Source: Leptoclinus maculatus (taxonomy: Eukaryota; Chordata; Actinopteri; Perciformes; Stichaeidae). From it: a stretch of 64,000 nt of DNA. A model generated the notes under the pieces. That model searched no databases, was not told the origin of the DNA, and saw nothing but the letters and a program-made list of their open reading frames with translations. Position 1 is the stretch's first letter, and every line of letters begins with the position of its first letter. The stretch covers positions 10,841,431 through 10,905,430 of the forward strand of contig JAVDOI010000005.1 of assembly GCA_032191485.1 (NCBI GenBank), read 5' to 3'. Of this stretch, positions 40,101 to 50,730 are shown in pieces. Both the position numbers and the translations under genes were made by a program.

Positions 40101-43100
40101 CGGACTTCGGGCCTAACCCCCTTAACTTTAATCAGCTGGCTGACGCAGGACAAGGGAATCTAGTTTGGGTCTCCTCACGGGCCTGAAGGAGTCGAAGCCT
40201 TTACTTACCGATAAATAAACTGTACACACTGCAGTGCTACAGTCATGGCTATAACATTACTGCTGACTTCAGGCAGGCACCTAGCTGACAACCTCACAGC
40301 TGAACTCATTAAGTATCTATCGGTGCATCCTCAGTTTAAACCATCGCTTTTCTTAATTTGTATGAATGATTATACTTGTGAGATCTGGCAGCAATTGTAA
40401 AGTATTTCTGAATTGAATTTAGGGGTCATCCAAAGTTATCAACATTTTCACAGTAGTACAAAGAGTACTACTTTTCCAGACCCCCCCCCCCCCCCCCCAA
40501 AGTAGTACATATCAACATTTTTATCACATTACATGACAGTGGTCTAGATTTTAGGAGTCCCAACTATAGACACAAACACAATAATATGTATATAGAAGAT
40601 GTATCCAACATTATTTATTTATTTTTTTGCCAAGGCCAGGTTTCACAGACAAAGAGGTTTCGAAGGGGACCAGTTTTATGGTTCCGAAGGGTCAGGCACT
40701 CATCGTTGGTGCCGGACGTGCGGCCGCCCCCGCCCAAGCGCACCCCGTCGGCAGGCCCGTCGTTCCTCGGAACAGGCCGGCGGGGCAACAACTTGTATTG
40801 ACGGGGTTAGAGGCGAGGCTACGCAGTCCGACCGACCAGGCCCAGACTAGAGGGGTTTGAACACGGGCGTGTTGGGATATGGTGTTGGCGCTAAAACGCG
40901 GCGCTGTTCGCTTGAGCCAGAGATCTTGAATTCTAAAAAAAAAAATTCAAGTTCCGTACACCGAAAAATATCCACATTTTACGAAACTTTAAAGTCGTAC
41001 ATGACTGACGACCCCCCCCCCCCCCCCGTCGTACGCTTTGTATGACCGTGAAAATGTTGAAAACTCTGGACGGCCCCTTAGTTATTTCTATATTACGACC
41101 ACGAAATGGCCTTTTCACATGTTTTTGTTGTTTTGCAGAAAAAGGTGAACCCAGATCTGCAGGTGGAGGTCAAGCCCAGCATCCGAGCCAGAAAGATTCA
41201 GGAAGAGAAGATGAGAAAGCAGATGCAGAAGGAGGAGTACTGGAGGAGAAGAGAGGAGGAGGAGCGCTGGAGGATGGAGATGCGGTATGCTTGTAGAAGT
41301 TTCTTATTCATGGTTGTTGAGGGAAGATACAGTAGGCAATGATGTACCCACATCATCTTTGGCTGTTGAAAAGTAGCTGCCTCAGAAGCAGGTATCTGTA
41401 TGGACACCCATAGACACCCAATAAGGGAACATCTTTTGTAAGAAGACTGGTGTTCATCCCTCCAGTAGAAGTCCACAGACTCGGAGGATCTATGCCAAGT
41501 AGCACTGAAGCTGTTCTCCGAGTTCAACTTAATGAGACACTTTTAATGCGTCAACCATCTGTACACTGACAAGCTGTGGTTCTGTATTTTTAGGCGTTAT
41601 GAAGAAGACATGTACTGGAGACGTATGGAGGAGGAGCAGCACCACTGGGACGACCGACGGCGTATGCCAGATGGAGGGTATCCACAGGGGCCTCCTGGTC
41701 CTCCTGGTCTACTTGGAGTCCGGCCTGGCATGCCTGGCCTGCAGCCTCAGGGTCCCGTGGTAAGGCTTTATCATGTTATTATATTATTATTATTGGGCCT
41801 ATGCAGTGTGGCTCAATATACTACCAGGAACCATAATATGGTATTTTTTTTAAATAGATGCCAATAAAGCAGAAAACATAGAAGTCAACTAAAAACTGAG
41901 ATTGAATATTAGAAAGACACATCAGTAAGTAACAAAAAGACTAATCAATGAAATACAATCTTTTATTTCCTAAATGACAAACAAATGATGACATTTAACA
42001 TTTTTGATGGTTTACAGACTTCAGAGCAGTTAAATGATTTTTGGGACTGTTACAAAAAAATATATAGTTTGAAGACTTGTAGACCAGCTGTATCATCAAA
42101 CAACAAAGGGATCTGTATCTGTATATGTGGATCATCAGCAAAAGAAGTGATCAGGGATCTGTAAAAGTTATATTTGCTCCCTTTTTTTTGTTTTGTTCTG
42201 ATCTGTGATCCGATCCAAACCGTGGTTTATGATCCGTTGCACCACTACTGTGAACCTTTTCTGTCTAACAGCCTCCACGCCGGCCCGATTCTTCGGACGA
42301 CCGCTATGTCATGACCAAGCATGCAGCCATCTACCCCTCAGAAGACGAGCTTCAGTCCATCCAGAAGATCGTGTCCATCACAGAGCGAGCCCTCAAACTG
42401 GTCTCAGACATCATTTCAGACCAGGACAAGGACAAGGACAAGGACAAGGACAAGGACAAGGACAAGGAAGAAGACGACAAGGACAAGGACAAGGACAAGG
42501 AGGAGAAAGAACCCTCTAAAGACAGGTGTGACGTCTGGGCCACTTGTATGTTAGCTCATTTCACTTGATCTGTGTCTGATCAAGTTGTAATATACATTGT
42601 TCATTTGGACAACGTTCTGTATATGGATGTATTTCACTCCTCAGAGCGTTGATATGTTGATTGTTGCTTTGTGTGAACGTCCAGACCCCTGAAGGGAGTG
42701 ATGAGGGTTGGAGTCCTGGCCAAAGGCTTGCTGCTTCGCGGGGACAAGAATGTCAACCTGGTCCTGCTCTGCTCCGAGAAGCCCACCAAGAGCCTCCTCG
42801 CCCGCATTGTGGAGCACCTCCCCAAACAACTAACAGTACTATCTTTACAAATATCACAACTCTTGTCGAATTCTTTCAGTGGCCACTTTAATGGGCACCG
42901 GCCTCGTGCGTTCTGAGAAGATGACGATAGTTAAACGATAGTCAATTCTTTCCAATTTCTATTCAACTTTGTAGTGATGCGATTTTAAAAGGAATGCAGA
43001 TTAAATATATTTGTTCTAATATGATAACGGGTGTTACAATTCCATAACGGAGCGTATACAGGCAGAGCGTAGCATCAGGAGATGGTATGGTGAATGGTGG

Positions 43101-46100
43101 CTTGTTAGAGGACCGAATCAAGCTGAACGGTTATACACACAGTCACTGGCTGCTCATTTAAATGCAAATTTGTTTACACAACTAAAAATAAGAAAAATAG
43201 ATTACGTAGTAAAACCTGCTTCCTTACCACAGTACCTAGTCGCTGAAACCACGCATCTTGGCCATTTTGTTCGTTTTATTCACAATGCAAGCATCCCTTT
43301 ATGTTCAGAAGAAACGCCCGTCCTCATTCACTAACAACTGCACCTCTGAAAGTGGCCACTGAAGAGATTAGATGACATGAAGTTAGGCACGCTCCTCTCT
43401 GTGACTTTGAGATACGACAGTCGACTGAAATAACGCCGTCGCATTGTGCGTCTGCGCCGTTTCTTCCAGGTGGCGACGCCGGAACAGTACGAGGTCAGTG
43501 GATCCGCCCAGGAAGCGGCGATCATCCTGACGTCCGGCACCGAGCCGAAGATGCGAGTGACGATCACACTGACTTCGCCCGTCATCAGGGAGGAAAGCGG
43601 CCGGGACGGAGGTTGGGAACCCCCCCCCATTGCACCTCCTCTCTTGTCTCTCTGCTCTCTCTCTCTCTGCTCTCTATCTATCTATATATCTATCTATCTC
43701 TCTATCTCTATGAAATCAGTCTCGGTATGTTTGTCGACGCCCTGAAGAGCGCTGTCCTGCTGGCACTCCACAAAGCATTTCAATCCGATCACCCTGGCAC
43801 TCTTGCTCTTCGTGTATGATTCATTTGGATTTTAGAAATCAGAAATGAACGACAGGGCAACCAAGGAAGCGCAAGCGCGTCACATTTGCTATTGTTAGAT
43901 GTGGTCTCGTTCCTTCAGGGTCCGTTGTGCTCAGTTTCTGGCCTGCACAAATTTCATTTTTAACTCCACCTTTCTTTCAACAACTAAACCATTGAGTAGA
44001 ATTTTCTTTTTCTTTTTTAGATAATCTGCTTTTACTGGCCACGGTGGGAGCCCATGCTATTTTTTCTCAATTACAGCTCTCACTAATAATGTGGGGCAGA
44101 TCACTTTTAGTGTAAAATGAAGAGGCAAGTGCCAGCAGTATTGCTCTTAGACTTTTTTTGCTCTTACCTCTTAAATGCTCTCTTTATCCTTTTTAAACAA
44201 AGCATGACCAGTGTTTGCATTGTGTTAAGTCTAGGTAATCCCAGGTGAGATTCTCTTTTGTTTCCTGTGTTCCAGGGGATTCTGTTTCCATTTTACCGTT
44301 CGCCATAACCAATGGGAGACGTGCATTACAGTATCGTTTCTCCAAATTTCCTTTTGAGATGAGGAGATGAAAAAAAAAGAAAAAGAAAAGACAATTCCTG
44401 CAGAAGCTGACTAAATAGACAACAGCAGGCCCTTCTGTTCCTCAAGTTTAATTTGGAATTGATTATTTGACTTCATTCAACCCTTTTTATCTCAAATCCA
44501 GATTTGGCAGAGGAAATTGGATGTTACATTCCCACAGGAAACAAATCTTCCTTTTGTGTACCGGTGAACAACCGTTCACCATGCTGAGGTCCCCTGTTTT
44601 GAAGTGCTCCCCTGAGTTGATTGACACCTTCCTTCACACACATAGGACTCAAAAAATGACATGCCTCTGACAAGCTTTTGTCGTTTTGATTTCAATGGAA
44701 AGATCAGAAAAAAAATTATTTAAAGAAGGAGCATTTTCTCTTTTAGAATGAATTGACCATGGAAAGATGAAGATGAACCAATTGTTTCAAATGATTCTTT
44801 GGGGAGTATCGTTAAAAGTTCAGGTGCAGAAGGTTACGACAGAGGAATCTTTAGATGGACCTGAGTTCAGCCTCTTGGTATACAATGATTGTTGGGGTCT
44901 TATTCCTACCTACTGATGTTAGGTATGCATGCAGTGAAATCCTAACCCCTTTTGTTTGCTGGTAGTTCTCATGTTTGTTTTTTTCTCTTCTTCAGCACCC
45001 ATTGCTTCCTCCTCTTTGTATCCATAGTAATATTTACAAGTCCAGCACAAAGACCCCTTCATTTCCTTGGAACAAAAACAAATATTTCCAGTCCATTGTC
45101 TCCCGTCAGAGGTTTATTAGTCGGGCCCAACCACTTTCGGAAGGATTTTTGACCAAGGTTTTCTCACATCCCAAAAACTTTGCCACACCTACTATTGCCA
45201 TGCCACTTTAAAAAAAAATCAGGATTAGCCATTTGCCCTCTTTATTTCCGCACCAAGTTCATACTAATAGCCATAGAATCCCTTCTCTGTCCCAGTGCTT
45301 ACCAAGGTAATGGTAAGCTTTAAGATCACCTGATAAAATAGTATTGGCTTCAGAACATTTGTGAGCCTGAAACCATGTCATTTAGCTAGATTGGTGCTTT
45401 CCAACCACATCTATTTGTCAGTGTTGAGGAGTGAGTAAATCTTTACCCCTATGAGGACTTAACATGCCGTACACAGTCAAAGTGGATATAGATGAACAAT
45501 GTGTTGGTTAGTCAGCTTTTCAATGTCTTAAATCAGAACATAAGCAACCAATTGTAATGGTTGTCATGGAGAGAGACATTGGTATGTGTGGCAATGCGTT
45601 TGTTCTTTGCCAGCCTCGCTGACCTGGTCAAACACCCATTCCTCATCACCACGAAATTCTTTTGACACTTCAAATCCATTTTTAGATGTAACCTCGGGTA
45701 TGGTGAAAGACCCAGCGGACGTCTTGGACAGGCAAAAATGCCTTGACGCTCTGGCTGCTCTGCGCCACGCTAAGTGGTTCCAGGTTCGGAACATCATTTT
45801 ACTTTCTTATTGTAGCCTTATGAGATGCATTATTTACTTGTTTAGTCCTTTATTTGTGTTTCACACATTTGGGTTTTTTGATTTCATAGCAATGAGGAAA
45901 ACTACTACTATTTGAAGTAAGAAAAAAACATATTCAAGGATGCCACATATTACAACACAGATCTGGTTAATGTCCATATGTATCGATTGTGAATCTTAAG
46001 TTCATTTGAAACTCACACATGAAAAAACACATACTCTAGCAAATACCTGGCATCCTTGTATTCTCTTTCCAATTTTCTAAGTACTGCATTATAGTTCCAT

Positions 46101-49100
46101 GTGATTCCATAAGGCTGCACAATAACTTGCACAAAGTTGTGCCATCAAGAAGTGCTTTCATGTTACACGTTTGTATTGTTTTTATTCTCTCTTTATATAT
46201 ATTTATATATATTTAGTAGAATAGGGATTGAGAGACAAAGGAACATCTGAGTAGTTTCCTGTGATTCTGCTCGCCGAGCAAAAGCACAGGCAAAGTAAAG
46301 CAGATCTCCTCTGCCCTCTCAGTCCCTATACTCTGCTCACAGGTGGACTCTTGTACTTTTTTTTTTTTTTAAAGTACCTGTTTGTGAGATACCTGGACAA
46401 ACCCAGGGGTCAGGGTTTAGAAGATGACAAGTTCTCATTTCTTGTGCATCTTGCAAACTTTGAACTCCCTTTTACTAACTGTGAGGTACAAGACTACTGG
46501 GAATGGCAGCTGATTGCAAGCTCTTTAATGGCTCATACATACACCCCTCAAAACCATACTCCAGCTTCCATTTATGCACAGTAGTGTTTGGACCTCTGTG
46601 AGAACTCATTCACTTGTTTGGTCCATCTCTTGTCCCTCCTTGTCACTTGTGAAAACTAACTTTATTGCATCAAAAGGCTAGAGCCAACGGCCTTCAGTCC
46701 TGCGTGATCATCATCCGGATCCTGCGAGATCTCTGCCAGCGAGTCCCCACGTGGTCGCCCTTCCCGGGATGGGTAAGTGTATTCAGAACGCGCCTCTAAG
46801 GCTGCATTCACGGCCGAATTGGGCTTTGGCGTCGCGTAACGCAGGGCGGTGTGGGAGTGTTGACTCGGTGACCCAATTAACAAGTGACCCGCACAGCGAT
46901 CAGCTTCTTTTGTTCCGTCATGGCTGTGTTTTACAGTTCTGGATCACAGCAACGGGACGTCGGGTTTGTTTCCCCACCACCGCAGGTCAAACGCACCACC
47001 CACATTCAAATGGATTGGGAGGACTGGCGTTTTCTCTGTGGCGCTTCATTCAGTGTGACTGCAGCCGTGGCGCTGTGTGACTGACTAGAGTTCATGAGAG
47101 TAAATGTTTTATCTTTGGTCACCAAAGCTCAATCTAGAGGCCCGGTTTTAAAAAAACAAAAACAACCAAAGATGGCCCGCTGAGAAGACATTATCGGGAA
47201 TGTAGGACCAAGACAACCTGAACTTAAACAGACCTCATACGTTAAAGGTGCTGAAAGAACTTTCATTTGTAGATCAGCTCCCACGTTTGGTTATTGATGG
47301 AAAAAGGCATTTCAAACTGCTTTGAGTTGGGTAGATATCAAAGCAGCAGCACAGTACTAGAGGAGGAGTTACCGTGATGGGGCAGTCTGGCATACGACAC
47401 TAATGTTGATCTGTTTGGGAGAAACTGAACACAGTACAGAGCACAACTGTGTGCTTTTTGAGCTTTCCCAGAAAATCTTCTTCTGGGAAAGCCTTTCTGT
47501 AAATAAAAATGAAATGTGACGTATAACAGCTACAGAACTGAAAGTATTTTTTAGCAGAAAGATTTGCATGCCCGTGTCCCCATGTTGTGTTTTACTGCCC
47601 CTTTCCACAAAATACCCACAAGTTCACATTTTCAACAATTACTGTTGATTTGCTTTGAAAACTGACTAATGTAATGGAAGCAGAGAGTGCGTGCGTGTGC
47701 CAGGCGTCTAAGCCATATCCTCCCTGTTCCCTGTGTTCAGGCCATGGAGCTGCTGGTAGAGAAGGCCATCAGCAGCGCCTCGGCCCCCCTCAGCCCGGGT
47801 GATGCTCTGAGACGTATCTTTGAATGTATCTCCTCTGGGATTTTACTCCCTGGTAAGATGTTTCTTTACTTGACATTGATTATTGTTACACTTATGGTGC
47901 TCTTTTACCAAACAAATGTTGACAAAAGATTGGGTCAGCTGAGAAGAGGGAAAGTCCTTCACATTCACACTGTATTTACATGCACTTGTGTAATCTGACT
48001 GTAGAAATAGCTTGATTTTGCTTAAAACAAAACAAAAAAGATTCTGTGCCGTACCCTGTCGGGTGAATGTTACTTGACAGACGGAAGGAGTTAGCTTAGC
48101 TTAGCACAAAGACTGGAAACAAGGGGACAAGACTTACTTGGCCTTGTCCAAAAGTAACAACATCCGTGTACCTGTACCCCTAAAGCTCATGAATGAACTA
48201 GATGTATCTGGCTGGATGTATCCGTTGTTACAGAGAGTTATGTGTTGGACTATAAAGTCTCTGCTGCCCCCAGCAGTTGGCTTTAGAAAGCCATGTTTCC
48301 TGCTGGTTTGAACTGAAGTATGTGCGGCGAACACGGGGCTGTCACAGCCCCTACACGCTCGTAGCTGCTCAGCGCTCGCTTGTTCAAGTTGACTTTTGGG
48401 GATTCGGAGGTGAAATGAATGACTGCTGATGTCTCACGTAATGATAATTAGTGGTGCAACGGATCATAAAGCTCTAGGATCGTATCTGCCAAAAAGAAAA
48501 AAAGAGAGCAAATATAACTTTTAGAGATCATGTTTTTGCTGCTGATTCTAATTGCAGATCATTGATGATCCTGATTGGCAGATAAAGATCCCTTTGTTGA
48601 TGGATTAGAGCTGCTGGTTCTCACCAACACTACATTTTATGAGATTACATGTGAACACATCATGATAACTTCATAATTTACCTTTGCCAATACTCATTTT
48701 CACCGAACAGAGCCTGAACGCATCATAATGTAATTCAACGGAATGTTCGTTGTCCGTTAGCGGTGATTTTAACGTTACCAGCTGTCCTCTCGTTAAACAC
48801 AGATTGGTTGTTTATAGTGAAACATTATCAGAGATCGCTGACTAGAAAAGTATAAATGATGTCCTGATTGCATATTTTTTACTGATTAGCAGATAACGAT
48901 GTCAGTAAAACTTTATTTCTCATCGTGATGGTTAACGTTAAACTGTGTAATTAATCCGCGGTTCACATGTGGGGCGATCCGTACGGATCGACAACGGTCC
49001 TTTACACCACCAATGTGAAATTGTAACTCGCACACTCAAAAATAGCGGCCTCGGTCTGGAGCCGTGGTTTGTATGTGGGCTGTAAATTCTTCTATGTAAG

Positions 49101-49816
49101 AGCCAGTATTCAATTAACGGCAGAGTCTCAGTAATAAGGTAATAAAAAAAACACCTCATGATTTATTTCACTTTAATTTTGGGGTGAATATTCCAAACTT
49201 TCCAAGACAAAAAACAACACCAGAGGTCTATGACAGTTCATGAGAGGATACTAAAAAGTTTTTTTTTAATTTTTTATTTCTTTTCACAGGTGGGCCAGGA
49301 TTGGTAGATCCTTGTGAAAAGCGGCCCATGGATACCCTCACATCTATGGGGGAGCAACAGAGAGAGGACATCACCTCCAGTGCCCAAGTACAAGCTCTTC
49401 TAAGAGTTCTACATAAACTATCAAGCTGATCTTAGAAAGTTCTGAATAAGAGAAATAACTGTTAAGTCATGTGATGATGAATGCATTTATTCCACAGGTC
49501 TGCTTTAGACAACAGCGCAGGCTTTTTAAGGTTCCCATAAAATGGGTTTAGGGGATTTGTGAATCCGCTTTCATAGATCTGATTAGGTTTCCTGCGACTC
49601 ATTGCTTTTTAAATAAATGTCCCCTCTGTATTTCCACAGTTTGCTCTGAGGCTCCTGGCGTTCCGTCAGATCCACAAGGTTCTGGGCATGGACCCCCTGC
49701 CGCAGGTCAACCCCCGCTTCAACGTCCGCAACAGCCGCAAGCGTCGCCGCGACAACAGCGAGGGGACGGACAGCTTCGAGGGCGAAGGCAAGAAGGACAA
49801 GAAGGACTACGACTAG
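24826..49816 (+). CDS. zfr: Zinc finger RNA-binding protein ZFR, complete, 20 coding exons
   Basis: Joined exons give 1083 residues, close to the length of about 1074 known for mammalian ZFR. The start ATG gives MIPICPVVSFTY, the conserved vertebrate ZFR N-terminus. Residues 20-320 are Ala/Gln/Tyr/Pro-rich and low in complexity. Three U1/matrin-type fingers (C-x2-C-x12-H-x5-H) use C325/C328/H341/H347, C382/C385/H398/H404 and C577/C580/H593/H599. Residues 605-690 are a strongly charged helical stretch. About 711-1066 is the DZF domain, a nucleotidyltransferase-like fold used for dimerisation. NSRKRRRDN near the C-terminus looks like a nuclear localisation signal. ZFR binds double-stranded RNA in the nucleus and is known to affect splicing and to restrain ADAR editing. 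The sequence resembles ZFR rather than its paralogue ZFR2. No frameshift or stop is seen. Confidence 0.97.
25557..25579. repeat. Poly-G tract in zfr intron 2
   Basis: Twenty-three consecutive G residues. Tracts of this kind recur as poly-C inside the Harbinger-like elements below, but no element is recognisable around this one. Confidence 0.95.
25951..26990. mobile_element. DNA-transposon relic (PIF/Harbinger-like ends) in zfr intron 2
   Basis: The left end GAGGCCTGTTGCACGAAGC and the right end, read in reverse complement as GAGGCCTGTTTCACAAAGC, are imperfect terminal inverted repeats about 1.04 kb apart. Ends of this type are abundant in fish genomes. No intact transposase is present, and a target duplication is not clear. 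The superfamily is therefore inference from the end sequence. Confidence 0.6.
27473..29547. mobile_element. Possible old hAT-like element, host of a nested insertion
   Basis: CAGGGTAGGAAATTTAC at the left, and the reverse complement of the right end (CAGCGTCGGAAATATAC), look like eroded hAT-type termini. Flanking 8-mers are TAAGTATA and TAAGATAG, so any target duplication is only partial. A complete smaller element (27613-28499) lies inside it. No transposase domain is readable in the remainder. Confidence 0.42.
27613..28499. mobile_element. Harbinger-like element copy 1 with TTA target duplication
   Basis: The ends are GGGGTCATCCAAAGTTATCA and, in reverse complement of the right end, GGGGCCGTCCAGAGTTTTCA. 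These inverted repeats stay similar for about 50 bp (through CAACATTTTCAC and GTACAAAG). TTA directly flanks both ends, the usual PIF/Harbinger target. Long poly-C tracts lie just inside each end, about 55-65 bp from the termini. The 887-bp interior has no transposase, so it is non-autonomous. A relative with the same ends but another interior is at 40422-41077. Confidence 0.78.
29549..29592 (-). mobile_element. LINE 3'-end remnant
   Basis: AAGATAGATAGATATAAACT followed by TTTATTTATCCCCAGGGGGA is the reverse complement of a widespread fish non-LTR retrotransposon 3' end, whose tail is a TATC microsatellite. Only the tail remains. It directly abuts the right end of the putative hAT element. 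Confidence 0.55.
29593..31550. other. zfr intron 2, distal part, no gene recognised
   Basis: AT-rich intronic sequence up to the exon 3 acceptor. It has a poly-C run near 29957-29968. Open frames at 30625-30979 on both strands are short and match no family I know. Confidence 0.6.
31831..33035. other. zfr intron 3, no gene recognised
   Basis: AT-rich intron with A-rich stretches (around 32520-32560) and no recognisable element ends or coding relic. Confidence 0.6.
33509..34043. other. zfr intron 5, no element recognised
   Basis: Intronic sequence of 535 bp. I see no transposon ends or RNA gene. The acceptor TTTTCCAG at its 3' end is strong. Confidence 0.6.
34103..34138 (+). repeat. zfr: Coding CAG/CAA repeat (12 Gln) in zfr exon 6
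   Basis: Twelve Gln codons (residues 271-282) follow a Tyr-Tyr-His triplet and precede Lys-Gln-Ala. Two CAA interruptions occur at the eighth and eleventh codons. Mammalian ZFR has a shorter Gln run here, so length variation is expected. Confidence 0.93.
34885..36102 (+). mobile_element. hAT-type relic with BED-finger remnant in zfr intron 7
   Basis: The left terminus is CAGGGTCGGAAACTAAC. The right terminus in reverse complement is CAGGGTATGAAATTAAC. CATGA directly flanks both ends, giving a 5-bp direct repeat. At 35561-35659 a plus-strand frame reads a BED-like zinc finger (C-x2-C, then a Gly-Ser-x-x-Leu-x-x-His pattern) that ends at a stop, a typical N-terminal piece of a hAT transposase. 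The rest of the transposase is missing, so the copy is dead. Confidence 0.72.
36888..38133. other. zfr intron 8, no element recognised
   Basis: The exon 8 frame stays open into this intron for about 440 nt, which is chance read-through: a strong GTGAGT donor and the exon 9 phase show where the exon ends. No repeat termini were identified. Confidence 0.6.
38574..39460 (+). mobile_element. hAT relic with perfect 8-bp target duplication in zfr intron 10
   Basis: GCTGGTAC at 38566-38573 and 39461-39468 is a perfect 8-bp target-site duplication, the hAT signature. The ends TAATGTTGCACGG and, in reverse complement, TAGGGTTGTCACG are related inverted repeats, both followed by ATCGATAC/GATACC-rich subterminal sequence. 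From 38882 a plus-strand frame gives a BED finger (C-x2-C, later a Met-Ala-Lys-His-Leu and Arg-His-Pro pair) and stops near 39115. It is a deleted, non-autonomous derivative that kept the DNA-binding finger. Confidence 0.87.
40422..41077. mobile_element. Harbinger-like element copy 2 with TTA target duplication and a different interior
   Basis: It has the same termini as the copy at 27613, again flanked by TTA on both sides. About 190 bp at the left and 135 bp at the right match copy 1 closely, including the poly-C tracts. The middle (about 40625-40925) is unrelated to copy 1 and strikingly GC-rich, with GTGCGGCCGCCCCCGCCC-type sequence. It may be captured genomic DNA; I do not recognise its source. 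Confidence 0.8.
42050..42247 (-). mobile_element. hAT-like end fragment in zfr intron 12
   Basis: The right edge reads, in reverse complement, TAGTGGTGCAACGGATCATA, a hAT-type terminus common in fish. The next 200 bp correspond, in opposite orientation, to 48449-48640 (shared landmarks: the terminus, GAGCAAATATAAC and GATCCCTTTGTTG). The other end was not found. Confidence 0.62.
42425..42499 (+). repeat. zfr: Coding GACAAG hexamer repeat (Asp-Lys) in zfr exon 13
   Basis: Seven uninterrupted Asp-Lys pairs, then Glu-Glu-Asp, then four more Asp-Lys pairs, make residues 760-784. They sit in the DZF loop where mammalian ZFR has a shorter Lys/Glu/Asp-rich linker. The repeat keeps frame and is built from near-identical GACAAG hexamers, so it probably arose by slippage. 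A flexible, solvent-exposed insert is the likely structural effect. Confidence 0.93.
43630..43715. repeat. CT / TATC microsatellite in zfr intron 15
   Basis: A CTCT-rich run passes into (TATC)n immediately after the weak exon 15 donor and a short poly-C run at 43621-43627. Confidence 0.9.
43716..45685. other. zfr intron 15, no gene recognised
   Basis: Nearly 2 kb of intronic sequence with no transposon termini or coding relic that I can identify. Confidence 0.55.
45784..46676. other. zfr intron 16, nothing recognised
   Basis: Intronic sequence with a T-run near 46357-46370. No element ends or exon-like segments outside the mapped exons were identified. Confidence 0.55.
46773..47740. other. 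zfr intron 17, nothing recognised
   Basis: Intronic sequence between exons 17 and 18. Short open frames at 46751-47084 extend across the exon 17 donor and have no family signature. Confidence 0.55.
48060..48310. repeat. Dispersed fish repeat fragment in zfr intron 18
   Basis: It contains GTTAGCTTAGCTTAGCACAA, AAGACTGGAAACAAGGGG and CCCTAAAGCTCATGAATGAA, phrases I associate with a very abundant short interspersed repeat of percomorph genomes. The boundaries are approximate, and the class (SINE or small DNA element) is not settled from this copy. Confidence 0.5.
48449..48640 (+). mobile_element. hAT-like end fragment in zfr intron 18
   Basis: It begins TAGTGGTGCAACGGATCATA and continues through GAGCAAATATAACTTTTAGA and GATCCCTTTGTTGATGG. 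It is the same family as 42050-42247 but in the opposite orientation. The far end is not identified. The rest of intron 18, to 49289, shows nothing else that I recognise. Confidence 0.6.
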
Positions 49817-50730
49817 AAGGACCTCTAAAGCTTCTGTTATCGTTTACTCTCACACGAAGATGTACTAACACGTTGTATGCGCCGTCTCCTGTGTGCTGGC
49901 TAAGTCCAGTGTGGCTGTTGTTTTTTTTTCCTTTTATAAGCTACAGATGTGTCAGTGTAACCGCAGCCTCACTCTGCTCTGTATTACGCAAACCAAAATG
50001 TCAGGTTGTGTACTGTTTTAGTTGTAGTTTTCTTAAAGTTTGGCTTCTCTAGATAACAGCGTTTTTTTAGCCCGACGGGCTTCTGGAGCAGAAGTGTCTG
50101 ACGAGGAGCATCGCACCAGCAGTGCTGAATATGCGCCTTCATTCATCTGTATAGTCTCATTCGGAGGTGGACTGTGTTGTTGTTGTTATTAATGTAAAGC
50201 GTACATTTGGCCAACTACATTATTTGTTCTTTTTCAATATGAATAACTGCTTAATGCAAGTGATGTGTGATGCTGTGGTCTTGTTGCGTCTCAATGCTCG
50301 GCTACACATAACCATGAAGAAGACCTGCGGCACAGAGATTCAGAAGAACTTTAACTGTTGATAGATCTTTGTTAGTAGTGACGTTGTCCGCCCTAATGTG
50401 GTTTTATGTCCTTTCAGTTTCATCTATATATACATATATATATGGAAGTATTTGTATAATCTTTAAATAGATAAAAAAGACAAAAAACAAAGCTTTGGTT
50501 TGTGAACATGTTGACTTTGCGCACCGTTTTTGCTTTTAAAATGTTTTCCTTGTTAATAAGAAACTTTAATGGCTTGCTTGCCTTTTAACTTGGTTAGGTG
50601 CTAAATTAAGTTCAATGCTGGAAATGAGAATAAGAATCGTGACTGGGAGTGGGAGGGAGGTGTGCAGGTCCTGCTTGTGAATGCTTTACCATCCCAGTAG
50701 CAGAATAAACACATTTCCAGATTGAGAGCG
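49817..50730 (+). other. zfr: zfr 3' UTR with poly(A) signal
   Basis: It follows the TAG stop in the last exon. AATAAA at 50704-50709 is the first good poly(A) signal, followed by GTGTGTTTTGG-type GT-rich sequence at 50730-50740. Cleavage near 50725 gives a UTR of about 0.9 kb. Alternative AATAAA motifs near 51079 and 51118 could give longer forms. Confidence 0.65.

Larger units (their letters stand above)
24826..49816 (+). other. zfr: zfr coding exon map
   Basis: Coding exons: 1 24826-24862; 2 25039-25120; 3 31551-31830; 4 33036-33174; 5 33296-33508; 6 34044-34300; 7 34554-34763; 8 36596-36887; 9 38134-38315; 10 38399-38518; 11 41139-41284; 12 41594-41759; 13 42272-42525; 14 42685-42835; 15 43470-43611; 16 45686-45783; 17 46677-46772; 18 47741-47852; 19 49290-49387; 20 49640-49816. 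All introns are GT-AG and the cumulative length is 3252 nt with every phase matching. Exon 6 encodes the poly-Gln tract and the first half of finger 1, exon 7 the rest of finger 1 plus finger 2, exon 10 finger 3, and exons 13-20 the DZF domain. Intron 2 (6.4 kb) is longest and intron 9 (83 bp) shortest. Donors at exons 10 (GTCTGT), 15 (GTTGGG) and 16 (GTTCGG) are weak matches to consensus. Confidence 0.93.

Noticed and set aside
42311..42568. Arg-Thr and Ser-Leu rich frames over zfr exon 13
   Set aside because: Alternative frames of the coding GACAAG repeat.
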